A stretch of 64,000 nt of DNA, taken from assembly GCA_963793025.1 (NCBI GenBank), contig CAWBYL010000002.1, forward strand, positions 1-64,000, in the 5' to 3' direction. The position numbers and the translations under genes are program-made. The stretch comes from CAWBYL01 sp963793025 (GTDB lineage: Bacteria > Actinomycetota > Acidimicrobiia > Acidimicrobiales > Acidimicrobilacustridaceae). Under the pieces are notes generated by a model that was not told where the DNA came from, ran no database searches, and worked only from the letters and a program-made list of their open reading frames with translations. Positions 26,741 through 34,905 of this stretch are shown piece by piece (the first letter of the stretch is position 1; every line of letters starts with the position of its first letter).

Positions 26741-27660
26741 TCAGTCGGCCAACCAGTCGATCATGGCGGCGGCGATGTCCTCGCCCCGGTCGTCCTGGAT
26801 GAAGTGCCCGCCCGGCGTGTACTGCTGGTGAGGCTGGCCGGCGGCGCCGGGGATGTTGTCGACGAGGGCCCCGGCGAGATGCCCGAGCACCGGGTCCTCG
26901 GTGCCCCACAAGGTCAGGAACGGCTTGGTCCACTCCGCCAGCACCGCCCACGCCGCGATGTTCTCGGCCACGTCCGCGTGCTCCGGGGTGATGGGCACCA
27001 GGCACGGGAACTCGCGGGCCCCGGCCATGTAGGACTCGTCGGGGAAGGGGGCCCGATAGGCGTCCACCTCGGCGTCGGTCAGGTCGCGGGCCGTGGTGGC
27101 GCCCTGCACCAGCTGCCCGCAGTCGATGAAGTCCAACGTCTGGGACATCTCCAGCCACATGTCGAACCCCGGCCCGGCCGACGTGCCGACGGGAAGGCCG
27201 GTGTTCCCGGCGACCACGGTCTCGAACCGGTCGGGCTGGTCGGCGATGATCCGCAGGCCGATCAGGCCGCCCCAGTCCTGGGCGAAGACCGAGCGGAAGT
27301 CCACGCCCAGCGAGTCGAGGAACGTGGTGACCCACCGAACGTGGGCGGCGTAGGTGTAGTCGGAGCGCTGCGTCGGCTTGTCGGATCGCCCGAACCCGAT
27401 GAGGTCAGGGAGCGATGCAGCGGTAGCCGGCCGCGACCAGCGGCGGGATCATGCGCCGATAGAGGAAGCTCCACGTCGGTTCGCCGTGCAACAACGAGCA
27501 CGGCGGGACCGTCGGTCGGGCCGGCGTCGACGTAGGCCATCCGCAGCCCGTCGACGTCGACGTAGCGCGGCTCGTAGGGGAAGTCGGCCAGATCGGCGAA
27601 GCGCTCGTCGGGCGTCCTCAGGAACTCGATCCCCGACGCTGTCGTCTGCCCCCCGGCCAT
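26741..27660 (-). pseudogene. Haloalkane dehalogenase, two frameshifts
   Basis: ATG at 27660 begins MAGGQTTASGIEFLRTPDER with FPYEPRYVDVDGLRMAYVDA, the classic N-terminus. After a shift at about 27495, LLHGEPTWSFLYRRMIPPLV provides the His-Gly-Glu-Pro oxyanion loop and the halide-binding Trp; a second shift at about 27412 leads to PDLIGFGRSDKP. The nucleophile Asp lies in VFAQDWGGLIGLRI, the acid Asp in LTLWGTEDPVLG and the catalytic His in TPGGHFIQDDRGEDIA. All five catalytic positions of HLD-I enzymes are therefore present. It releases halide from haloalkanes by an alkyl-enzyme ester. About 305 residues. Divergent from the PPOX gene with only 58 bases between. Confidence 0.88.
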
Positions 27661-27718
27661 CAGCGGACGCTACCAGCGCGACCTACCATGCCGCGGTGGG
27701 GAAGGGGGCGGGGGTCCG

Positions 27719-28180
27719 ATGAGCGTGCGACTCAGCGAGGAGGAGGCGTGGGCCTTCGTCGCCGGCTCCCACACCGGGATCTTCACCACCCTGCGGGCCG
27801 ATGGGATGCCGGTCGCCCTGCCGGTGTGGTTCGTCGTCCTCGACCGCACGGTCTGCATGGGATCGCCGTCGCGAGCCAAGAAGGTCGCCCGGGTGCGCCA
27901 CGACCCGAGAGCGTCGTTCCTCGTCGAGCGGGGCCTGGCGTGGTCCGAGCTCGAGGCCGTCTCGCTGACCGGCACCGTGGCCATCGTCGACGACGAGGAG
28001 CGGTGTGCTCGCATCGACGCCGCCCTCGACCTCAAGTACGCCGGTTTCCGCACCGAGTCCGCCGCCATGCCCGACGACACCCGGGCTCACTACGCCGGGC
28101 GCACCTTCCTGCAGTTCGTGCCCGACGAGCGCATCCTCTCCTGGGACAACCACCGCATCGAGCTGAGGCCCGAACCGTGA
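27719..28180 (+). CDS. PPOX-type F420/FMN-dependent oxidoreductase
   Basis: A 153-residue split-barrel protein: MSVRLSEEEAWAFVAGSHTG, then IFTTLRADGMPVALPVWFVV and MGSPSRAKKVARVRHDPRAS, the usual cofactor-binding pattern of the pyridoxamine-phosphate-oxidase-like fold, ending with FLQFVPDERILSWDNHRIEL. Actinobacterial members of this size commonly use F420 or FMN, or act as binding proteins; the sequence alone does not settle which. Its TGA overlaps the GTG of the enoyl-CoA hydratase gene (GTGA), so the two are translationally coupled. Confidence 0.83.
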   Translation: MSVRLSEEEAWAFVAGSHTGIFTTLRADGMPVALPVWFVVLDRTVCMGSPSRAKKVARVRHDPRASFLVERGLAWSELEAVSLTGTVAIVDDEERCARIDAALDLKYAGFRTESAAMPDDTRAHYAGRTFLQFVPDERILSWDNHRIELRPEP

Positions 28181-28950
28181 CCGAACCCGACAGCCACCTC
28201 CGCATCACCGAGCGCGCCGGCGTTCGCACCGTGATGATCGACCGGCCCGAGGCCAAGAACGCCATGAACGGGGCCATGCGCCACGACCTGTGCGAGGTCT
28301 TCGCCGCCGCCGACCAGGACCCCGACGTCCACGTGGTGGTGCTCACCGGTCGCGATCCGGTGTTCACCGCCGGCGTCGACTTCAAGGACGTCTCCCCGGC
28401 GCACGACCCCTACGGCGCCCAGTTCCAGATCAACCCGGGCCGGGCCCTGCGGGCCATGCGCACGCCGGTCATCGCCGCGGTCAACGGGGCCTGCGTGTCG
28501 GGCGGGCTGGAGCTGGCCCTGAGCTGCTCGTTCGTCGTGGCCTCCGACCGGGCCCGCTTCGCCGACACCCACGCCCGCCTCGGCGTGGTGCCCACCTGGG
28601 GCCTCACCGCCCTGTTGCCCCGGGCGGTGGGCATCCGCAGGGCCACCGAGATGTCGATCACCGGCAACTTCGTCGGCGCCGCCGAGGCCCTCGCCCTCGG
28701 GCTGGTGAACCACGTGGTGCCCCACGACGAGCTGGCCGAGTTCACCCAACAGCTGGCCGAGCAGGTGGCCTCCACCGACGCGGTGGGCGAGATCCTGGCC
28801 CTGTACCGCCAGGGTGAGGACCTCGGGCTGGAGGCGGCCCTCGGCCTCGAGACCGCCCACTCGGCCACGCCCCGCGACTTCGACCCCGCCGCCTTCGCCG
28901 CCGCCGGCCAGGCCGCCGCCCGCCGCCAGCGTGACGAACCACCCGCCTGA
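28177..28950 (+). CDS. Enoyl-CoA hydratase/isomerase family protein (crotonase fold)
   Basis: 257 residues from a GTG start overlapping the PPOX stop. Crotonase signatures in order: RTVMIDRPEAKNAMNGAM, VVVLTGRDPVFTAGVDFKDV (first oxyanion strand), RTPVIAAVNGACVSGGLELA (the G-G of the oxyanion hole), then FADTHARLGVVPTWGLTALL with a Pro/Thr loop. In hydratases two Glu residues catalyse; here the second position reads L-G-V-V-P-T, so classical hydration is not assured and an isomerase or hydrolase role is possible. Part of CoA-ester beta-oxidation in the cytoplasm. Three further genes in the window (51.3, 57.4, 63.1 kb) act on the same kind of substrate. Confidence 0.85.
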   Translation: MTEPDSHLRITERAGVRTVMIDRPEAKNAMNGAMRHDLCEVFAAADQDPDVHVVVLTGRDPVFTAGVDFKDVSPAHDPYGAQFQINPGRALRAMRTPVIAAVNGACVSGGLELALSCSFVVASDRARFADTHARLGVVPTWGLTALLPRAVGIRRATEMSITGNFVGAAEALALGLVNHVVPHDELAEFTQQLAEQVASTDAVGEILALYRQGEDLGLEAALGLETAHSATPRDFDPAAFAAAGQAAARRQRDEPPA

Positions 28951-28999
28951 CCCGGGCATCGCCCCGCCCCGCCCACCCCGCCCATCGGAGGACCCGACC

Positions 29000-29725
29000 A
29001 TGCCCCAGAACGTCCCGCCCTTCGAGTGGACCGACGACGCCCTCCGGCTGCGGAAGTTCATGTTCGACTTCTGGTTCGAGCACCGGCGCCCGCCGATGCT
29101 GCGCGACTGCCACGAGGGCCTCGGGCTCGACCGCCGGGCCATCCAGCAGGCCTACAAGCTGCTCGACCTCGGCCTCAACGTCACCGTCGACCAACGCACC
29201 CAGAACATGCACCTGCTGAAGGCGCCGCCCTTCTCCGCCTACCCCACCCAGGTGGCCATGTACGACGACCACGGGTTCCACAGCTACATCGGGTGTCCCC
29301 ACGAGGCCCTCGGCGCGTCGAACTCGCCGCAGGTCCGGGGCCAGACCCTGCGGTTCGAGATGTTCTGCGCCTGCTGCCTCGAGCCCATCTCGGTGGTGCT
29401 GCGCGACTACGAGATCCTCGAGCGGTCACACCCCGAACCGCTCATCCACGTCACCGAGAGCCCGTGGGACTGGAACAGCGTCGACATGATCTCCATGTGC
29501 GACGCCACCAACATCGTGATCGACGCCGAGCACGGCGCCCGCTACGAGCGCATGCAGTCCCGTCGGGCGGTCACCATGACGCTGGAGCAGGCTCGCGAGT
29601 ACATCCGCTTCGTGGCCGAGACCCGGCTGTGGAACTACCACTGGGAACCGCTGAGCATGGACCCGGCGTTCATCTTCGAGCGCCTGGAGTCCTTCGGCAT
29701 CGACGTGTCCGAGTGGATGCCCTGA
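29000..29725 (+). CDS. Alkylmercury-lyase (MerB)-like protein
   Basis: 241 residues; ATG at 29000 behind CGGAGGACCCGACC. The N-terminal 70 residues are a winged-helix-like part (MLRDCHEGLGLDRRAIQQAY). The rest follows MerB order: LLKAPPFSAYPTQV, SYIGCPHEALGAS with Cys99, FCACCLEPISVVL, then SPWDWNSVDMISMCDATNIV with Cys167 and a following EHG. These cysteines align by context with the two catalytic cysteines of MerB (Cys96 and Cys159 in the plasmid enzyme); the Asp99 of that enzyme corresponds here to Glu102 (my alignment from memory). There is no merR, merA or merT beside it, so organomercurial resistance is not supported; many chromosomal MerB-like proteins have unknown roles. Confidence 0.7.
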   Translation: MPQNVPPFEWTDDALRLRKFMFDFWFEHRRPPMLRDCHEGLGLDRRAIQQAYKLLDLGLNVTVDQRTQNMHLLKAPPFSAYPTQVAMYDDHGFHSYIGCPHEALGASNSPQVRGQTLRFEMFCACCLEPISVVLRDYEILERSHPEPLIHVTESPWDWNSVDMISMCDATNIVIDAEHGARYERMQSRRAVTMTLEQAREYIRFVAETRLWNYHWEPLSMDPAFIFERLESFGIDVSEWMP

Positions 29726-29770
29726 CCGCCGCCGTCGGCACCCTCCGAGCGCTTCGCGCCTCGGTCGAGG

Positions 29771-30412
29771 TCAGGCGGCGTCGAGAGCGGCGACTGACTG
29801 GGAACGGCCCCAGTGGGTCGTCCAGGCCAGGACCCAGGTGAGAGCCACCGCGAACACGGCGATGGCCACGCTGGTGACGGCGATCGAGCCGTAGCCCTTC
29901 TCGTCGGCGTTCAGGAACGGATAGGGGTACCAGTCCACGATCGGACCGCGGATGAGCGTGTAGGCCAGGTAGGCGATCGGGTACACGAGCCAGATGAGAG
30001 CCCGGCGGAACGCGATGGGCGCAGCCGGCCGGTCGAGGAGCCAGTCGGCCAGCAACACCACCGGCATCACGTAGTGCAACACGGTGTTGTCCCAGGGGAC
30101 CGCGGTCAGCTTGGTGTTCTCCAGCCCCGAGAGCAGCAGGCTGAACACGATCCCGGTGATGACCATGTAGAGCGTGGCCGCCCCCCGGAACAGATCGACC
30201 CGGGCTCTCGCTCGCTCGGTGCCCACCGCGTAGGCCCCGAGCAGCAGGGCGGCGACCCCCATCAGGTTGGACTCGATGGTGAAGAAGCTGAAGAAGTTCG
30301 ACGCCACGAACTGGCCCCGCTCGACCAACGTGGCGATCTCGGTGACCACCGCCGCGAACCCCAGCAGGGCGAACCCCACCTTGACCACCGCCAGCCCGCC
30401 CCTGGTGCGCAT
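29771..30412 (-). CDS. Pr6Pr-family membrane protein
   Basis: A 213-residue integral membrane protein with six helices, including VVKVGFALLGFAAVVTEIAT, FFTIESNLMGVAALLLGAYA, LYMVITGIVFSLLLSGL, VLHYVMPVVLLADWLLDRPA, LIWLVYPIAYLAYTLIRGPI and VTSVAIAVFAVALTWVLAWT. The phrases FFSFFTIESNLMGV, NTVLHYVMPV and DWYPYPFLN are characteristic of the Pr6Pr / AIG1-like group, distantly related to eukaryotic FAR-17a proteins. Function unknown in bacteria. It is convergent with the MerB-like gene (45-base gap) and divergent from the Rieske gene. Confidence 0.8.
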   Translation of the reverse strand: MRTRGGLAVVKVGFALLGFAAVVTEIATLVERGQFVASNFFSFFTIESNLMGVAALLLGAYAVGTERARARVDLFRGAATLYMVITGIVFSLLLSGLENTKLTAVPWDNTVLHYVMPVVLLADWLLDRPAAPIAFRRALIWLVYPIAYLAYTLIRGPIVDWYPYPFLNADEKGYGSIAVTSVAIAVFAVALTWVLAWTTHWGRSQSVAALDAA

Positions 30413-30508
30413 GGGGGGACGCTAGCCAGCCGCTCCCGCAGGCGTCGGACCGGAGGCCGACTCATCGGCGCGCTTGACCGCAGGCCGGCCGGGGCCCACC
30501 GTCGGGGG

Positions 30509-32236
30509 GTGAGCGAGACGAGCAGGACACGGATCGGGTCGGTGCGCGAGCTGCAGGAGAAGGGGCAGCTCACGGGCAAGGTCGGCTCGCTGCCGGTGGT
30601 CGTGTTCTGGCACGAGGGCCGGGCGTGGGCCATCGAGGACCGGTGCCCCCACATGGGGTTCCCGCTCCGGCAGGGCACGGTGGAGGCCGGGCTGGTGACC
30701 TGCCACTGGCACCACGCCCGGTTCGACCTGGCCACCGGCTGCACCCTCGACCTGTTCGCCGACGACGCCGGCGGGTTCGACGCCACCTGCGAGGGCGACG
30801 ACGTCTTCGTGGCCCCCCGCTCCCTCGGCGACCCCGTCGCCCACCTGTGGCGCCGCCTCGACGACGGTCTCGAGGAGGGGATCACGTTGGTGATCGCCAA
30901 GTCGGTCCTCGGCCTGCGCCACGGCGGCGTCGCCGACGCCGAGATCGTGCGGCGGGGCGTCGAGTTCGGCACCCGGTACCGCGACACCGGTTGGGGGGCG
31001 GGGCTCACCGTGCTGGTGGCCATGGCCAACCTGCTCCCCGCCCTCGATCCCGACGACCGGGCCCTCGCCCTGGTGCACGGCCTGGCCTTCGTGGCCCGCG
31101 ACACCCGGGGGCACCCGCCGCGGTTCCCGCTGCGCCCGTTCGAGGGGGGTGGGGTCGACGAGCCCCGCCTGGCCGGCTGGTACCGGCGCTTCGTCGACAC
31201 CCGCTCCGGCGACGCCGCCGAGCGGGTGCTCGTCACCGCCCTCGACTCCGGCACCCCTCTGGCCGACATCGAGCGCACGATGTTCGCCGCCGTCACCGAC
31301 CACGTGTTCATCGACGGCGGCCACACCATCGACTTCACCAACAAGGCGTTCGAAGCCCTCGACCACGTGGGCACCGACGCCGCCGGTGAGGTCCTGCCCA
31401 CCCTCGCCCACCAGACGGCGGCGGCCAGCCGATCTGAGGAGCGCGGGACGTGGCGCCACCCCCACGACCTGGCCTCCCTGGTCGCCGAGACCACCGAACG
31501 ACTGGCCGACGCCGTCACCGAGGGCGAGATCGGTGACCGCGAGTTCGACGACGTGGCCGGTCTCGGGTGGCGCCTGCTCGAGGACCATCCCGGGGTGGTC
31601 GTCGACGCTCTGGTCGACGCCGCGAACGACGGGGCCACCGCCGAGCAGCTCGGCCGGGCCCTCGCCTACGCCGCCGCCCTGCGCATCAGCCGGTTCCACG
31701 TGCAGAACGACTTCGGCGACTGGGACACCGTCCACCACGCCTTCACCGCGGCCAACGCGCTGCACCGGGCGCTGGTGCGCACCCCGTCGCCCGAGCTGTA
31801 CCGGGGTCTGGTGCACGGAGCGCTGCGGGTCTACCTCGACCGGTTCCTCAACGTCCCCGCCGCCCGCCTGCCCGAGGACCCGTCCGGCGACCTGGCCGAG
31901 CTCGACGAGTGCTGGGACGCCCAGGGCCACGTCGACCGGGCCGGGGCCGTCGCCGCCGGGTTCCTGCGTGGGGGAGGGGACCCCGCCGCGCTGGTGGCCA
32001 CGCTCGGCCACGCGCTGCTGCGCGAGGACGCCGAGTTCCACTGGTACCAGGTGGTCGAGGCCGGGGTCCGCCAGAGCGAGGCGTGGCCCGCCGGCTCGGA
32101 GGAGCGGGTGATCATCCTCAGCGCCATCGCCCGCTTCCTGGCCGCCCACACCCCCACCCGCCGGGAGCTGTCACGAGTCGTCGACACCGCCGACCGCCTC
32201 CGCCGCGGCGAAGCGCTCTACGAGGAGTCCACCTAG
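30509..32236 (+). CDS. Rieske [2Fe-2S] protein with a large helical C-terminal domain
   Basis: 575 residues from GTG 30509. An N-terminal Rieske ferredoxin domain (1-115): EDRCPHMGFPL gives Cys46 and His48, VTCHWHHARFDL gives Cys65 and His68, the complete cluster motif. The remaining about 450 residues are helical and rich in His and acidic residues, for example VRRGVEFGTRYRDTGWGAGL, ALALVHGLAFVARDTRGHPP, VFIDGGHTIDFTNKAFEALD and FGDWDTVHHAFTAANALHRA. There is no non-haem iron motif of the usual Rieske oxygenases (D-x2-H-x4-H). The helical part recalls questin-oxidase-like domains (weak resemblance, inference). It is probably a soluble redox enzyme in which the cluster feeds electrons to the C-terminal domain. 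Upstream starts in this frame lie inside the divergent membrane gene and were not used. Confidence 0.78.
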   Translation: MSETSRTRIGSVRELQEKGQLTGKVGSLPVVVFWHEGRAWAIEDRCPHMGFPLRQGTVEAGLVTCHWHHARFDLATGCTLDLFADDAGGFDATCEGDDVFVAPRSLGDPVAHLWRRLDDGLEEGITLVIAKSVLGLRHGGVADAEIVRRGVEFGTRYRDTGWGAGLTVLVAMANLLPALDPDDRALALVHGLAFVARDTRGHPPRFPLRPFEGGGVDEPRLAGWYRRFVDTRSGDAAERVLVTALDSGTPLADIERTMFAAVTDHVFIDGGHTIDFTNKAFEALDHVGTDAAGEVLPTLAHQTAAASRSEERGTWRHPHDLASLVAETTERLADAVTEGEIGDREFDDVAGLGWRLLEDHPGVVVDALVDAANDGATAEQLGRALAYAAALRISRFHVQNDFGDWDTVHHAFTAANALHRALVRTPSPELYRGLVHGALRVYLDRFLNVPAARLPEDPSGDLAELDECWDAQGHVDRAGAVAAGFLRGGGDPAALVATLGHALLREDAEFHWYQVVEAGVRQSEAWPAGSEERVIILSAIARFLAAHTPTRRELSRVVDTADRLRRGEALYEEST

Positions 32237-32256
32237 CTGGTCGCCCCTCGCGAACG

Positions 32257-32331
32257 ACCCCACCCCCCTTTCGGTGGCTCGAACGTGGCTCCTCTGAGAG
32301 CGGCGTTCGAGCCAGCAAAGGGGGGTGGGGT
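32257..32331. terminator. Long two-part hairpin between convergent genes
   Basis: Left arm ACCCCACCCCCCTTT then TGGCTCGAACG; right arm CGTTCGAGCCA then AAAGGGGGGTGGGGT; the loop is 18 bases. The outer and inner stems are both perfect apart from a small internal bulge. It sits between the Rieske gene (plus) and the ABC ATPase gene (minus) and can act as a bidirectional terminator. Confidence 0.75.
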
Positions 32332-32362
32332 TGCGTGGGGTGGGTGGTCGGGGCATCCGGGG

Positions 32363-33079
32363 TCAGGCGGCGTGACCGCCGGTGAGGGCGAGCTCGGCCT
32401 CGGGGTCGATCCCCCCGGGCACGGGCTCGGCGGGGCGCAGGTCCACCACCCGGTCGGCGACCACGTTGAGGCGGTCGTCGTGGGTCGACACGATCACCGT
32501 GCGTCCGGTGTCGGCGATGCTGCGCAGGAGGTCCCGGACCACCACGACCTGGGTGTGGTCGAGGTGAGCGGTGGGCTCGTCGGCCAGCACCAGCGGCGCG
32601 TCGACGGCCAGGGCCCGGGCGATGGCCACCCGCTGCTGCTGGCCACCCGAGAGCATCCCGGGGCGGTGGTCCAGGCGGTGCTCGAGGCCCAGGTCGGTGA
32701 GCAGCGCCGCCGCTCGGGCCCGGGCGGCGCGACCCCGCACGCCGGCCACGGTCATGGGCACGGCCACGTTCTCGGTGGCGGTGAGGCTGTCGATCAGGTT
32801 GAACGACTGGAACACCACGCCGACACGGGTCCGGCGGTGGGCCAGCATGGCCTTGCCGGTCAGCCGGGTGACGTCGTGGCCCTCCACCAGGATCGTCCCC
32901 GACTCGGGGCGCAACAGCCCGGCGATGGCGCTGAGCAGCGTGGTCTTGCCGCAGCCGCTCGGACCTTCGAGGAGCACGAGCTCCCCGGGCGAGACGGCGA
33001 GGTCGAAGCCGACGATCGGGCGGACGGTCTGGCCGCCCGACTCGTAGGCCATGGTCAGGTCGTCGATGACGAGGTTCAC
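32363..33079 (-). CDS. ABC transporter ATP-binding protein (MacB/LolD-like)
   Basis: 238 residues from GTG 33079, which overlaps the permease stop (GTGA). Walker A GPSGCGKTTLLSAIAGL (about 36-52), Q-loop VVFQSFNLIDSLTATENVAV, signature LSGGQQQRVAIARALA, Walker B LVLADEPTAHLD and the switch His in VIVSTHDDR are all intact. The VFQSFNL..LTATENV pattern marks the exporter-type ATPases that work with FtsX-fold permeases (MacB/LolCDE class). The translocated substrate cannot be predicted. Third gene of the hemerythrin-permease-ATPase operon. Confidence 0.9.
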   Translation of the reverse strand: MNLVIDDLTMAYESGGQTVRPIVGFDLAVSPGELVLLEGPSGCGKTTLLSAIAGLLRPESGTILVEGHDVTRLTGKAMLAHRRTRVGVVFQSFNLIDSLTATENVAVPMTVAGVRGRAARARAAALLTDLGLEHRLDHRPGMLSGGQQQRVAIARALAVDAPLVLADEPTAHLDHTQVVVVRDLLRSIADTGRTVIVSTHDDRLNVVADRVVDLRPAEPVPGGIDPEAELALTGGHAA

Positions 33080-34128
33080 AGTGCACCTCCGAAGGCGAGT
33101 GCGGGATCGATCCGGGTGATCTTGCGAACCCCGGTGAGGCTGGCCACCACGCCGACCACGAGGGCGACGACGAGGAGCTGGACGTAGGCCGCGGAGGGAA
33201 CCGAGACCGGGAAGCTGAAGGTGGGGCTGATGGCCCGGCACACGGCCACCGAGGCCACCGCGCTGAGGACCGAGATGACACCGGCCTGGCCGACGAGTCC
33301 GGCCAGCAGGGAGACGTTGGTCGTCCCCATGGCCTTCAGGGTGGCCATGTCCCGGGATCGCTCCAGGACGCTGACGTAGACGATGGCGGCCACGATGCCC
33401 GCCGCCATGATCCAGAGCAGGGTGGTGATGATCCCGATGGTGTCGACCGAGCTCTTGATCACCCGCTCGAAGTCGGCTCGCACGTCGGCGTTGGTGCGCA
33501 CCGACAGCGAGGCGGCCGGGTCGAGCGTCCCCACGTCACCGCGCACCATCACGGCGGAGGCGACGTCCTGGCCGGCGAACAGGAGGTCCTGGACGACGGG
33601 AAGGGGCAGGAACACCGTGGGGGAGCTGAAGTAGAAGGCGGTGTCGGAGACGGTCGCCGCCACCGGGAGTGAGCGGCCGCCGAGGTCGACCTCGCCGCCC
33701 ACACCGGTGCCGAGGGTGGTGTCGGCGATGAGCCCGTTCGGATCGGTGGCCGCGGCGCGGGCCGCGACCACCTTGGCCGGCAGCATGGGGCTGTCGGGGT
33801 CGTACCCGATGACGTTCACGTCCTCCGAGCCCACGGTCGTCCGACCGATCAGGAGGGGGCTGGCGGCGGTCACGCCGGGCTGGTCGGCCACGGCCGAGGC
33901 CGTCGCGGAATCGATCACCTGCGTGGAGGTGAAGGGGCCACCCACACCGTTGGCCACCACCCATTGGTCGACGTCGAACATGGCCACCGTGTCCTTGCCC
34001 TCCTGGGACAGCTGGTTGCTGACCCCGCTCATGACGAGGGCCAGGCCGAAGGCCATGGCGGCGACGAGGACCACGATGGCGAAGCGCCGGCGGCGCCACT
34101 GCAGGTCGCGGATGCTGAGGCGGATCAT
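33076..34128 (-). CDS. FtsX-fold ABC permease
   Basis: 350 residues. The start MIRLSIRDLQWRRRRFAIVV has the membrane helix AIVVLVAAMAFGLALVMSGV, then a large extracytoplasmic domain (residues about 45-220: ASPLLIGRTTVGSEDVNVIG, SDTAFYFSSPTVFLPLPVVQ). Three C-terminal helices follow: IITTLLWIMAAGIVAAIVYV, LLAGLVGQAGVISVLSAVAS and LLVVALVVGVVASLTGVRKI. ERSRDMATLKAMGTTNVSLL is the coupling loop of the FtsX family. It partners the overlapping ATPase gene to form a type VII mechanotransmission-style exporter. ATG overlaps the hemerythrin stop (ATGA). Confidence 0.88.
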   Translation of the reverse strand: MIRLSIRDLQWRRRRFAIVVLVAAMAFGLALVMSGVSNQLSQEGKDTVAMFDVDQWVVANGVGGPFTSTQVIDSATASAVADQPGVTAASPLLIGRTTVGSEDVNVIGYDPDSPMLPAKVVAARAAATDPNGLIADTTLGTGVGGEVDLGGRSLPVAATVSDTAFYFSSPTVFLPLPVVQDLLFAGQDVASAVMVRGDVGTLDPAASLSVRTNADVRADFERVIKSSVDTIGIITTLLWIMAAGIVAAIVYVSVLERSRDMATLKAMGTTNVSLLAGLVGQAGVISVLSAVASVAVCRAISPTFSFPVSVPSAAYVQLLVVALVVGVVASLTGVRKITRIDPALAFGGAL

Positions 34129-34853
34129 GACCGGCTCCTCTCGGCGCGCTGGGCGGCGGTGTTCGGACCGAAGGCGACCGCCTCGAGCCGGGCGTAGCGC
34201 CGGCGGGTGAGGCGCCAGACGACCTTCAGCGGGAGGGGGGCGACGCTGTAGGTGCGGGCGGCATCCTCGGGCGCGGCCGTGGCCATGAACCAAGGCACGG
34301 TGAACAGCGCCTGGCGCACCGGAACGCTGGCCAGGGCCGCCTCGTCCAGGCGGTCCCACTCCTGCGCTCCGAAGTGGCGCTCGAACATGGGGAGGATGTC
34401 GCGGTCCTCACCGTCGAGGTGGCGGTCGAGGAGGTCCCGCAGCTCGGTGGCGTCGGCGATGGCGGCCATGCGGGCCTCGACCCACGAGGTCCCGGCGACG
34501 AGGCGATCGAGGTCGGCGGTGATGGCGTCGAGCAGCTCGTCGGTGCGGTGGTGGTCGACGTCGAGATCGGCGGCGTAGTCGGCGAAGGCGGGCACCCGCT
34601 CGGCGAGGGCGGGGAAGAGCAGATCGTCCTCGATCTCGTGGTGGCCGAGGAGCTCGCCGCGGTAGCCGACGAACCACCGCTGCAGGGCCTTGGCCGTCGT
34701 GGGCCGGGCCGTGGTGGGCGGAAGGGCCTGGAGGCCGGCGACCAGCTGGTCGTTGGCGGCGCGGAGGGCCTGGTGGATCCCTCGATAGCCGGCGAGATCG
34801 GGACCGGAATCGGTGGTGGACGTGACGGGGTGGGCCTGCTGGTTGGTTTCCAT
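34125..34853 (-). CDS. Hemerythrin HHE-domain protein with C-terminal extension
   Basis: 242 residues from ATG 34853 (an in-frame ATG at 34883 is an alternative; neither has a clear ribosome site). Helical bundle with the HHE iron ligands: GYRGIHQALRAANDQ (His about 27), GHHEIEDDLLFPAL (H-x3-E), LDVDHHRTDELLDAI, DLLDRHLDGEDRDILPMFE. This would bind a diiron centre that senses or stores O2, NO or iron. A tail after about 180 (VRQALFTVPWFMATAAPEDA, PLKVVWRLTRRRYARLEAVA) is not part of the HHE fold and may contact the membrane. Its stop overlaps the FtsX permease start, so the three genes are one translationally coupled operon. Confidence 0.83.
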   Translation of the reverse strand: METNQQAHPVTSTTDSGPDLAGYRGIHQALRAANDQLVAGLQALPPTTARPTTAKALQRWFVGYRGELLGHHEIEDDLLFPALAERVPAFADYAADLDVDHHRTDELLDAITADLDRLVAGTSWVEARMAAIADATELRDLLDRHLDGEDRDILPMFERHFGAQEWDRLDEAALASVPVRQALFTVPWFMATAAPEDAARTYSVAPLPLKVVWRLTRRRYARLEAVAFGPNTAAQRAERSRS

Positions 34854-34905
34854 GACCGGCACGATGGGTGCTGGGTCTTGCAACCGACATGACGTCGAGT
34901 TGGCG

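Noticed and set aside
29000..29725. Mercury-resistance operon
   Set aside because: Only a MerB-like gene is present; no merR, merA, merT or merP and no mobile element around it.
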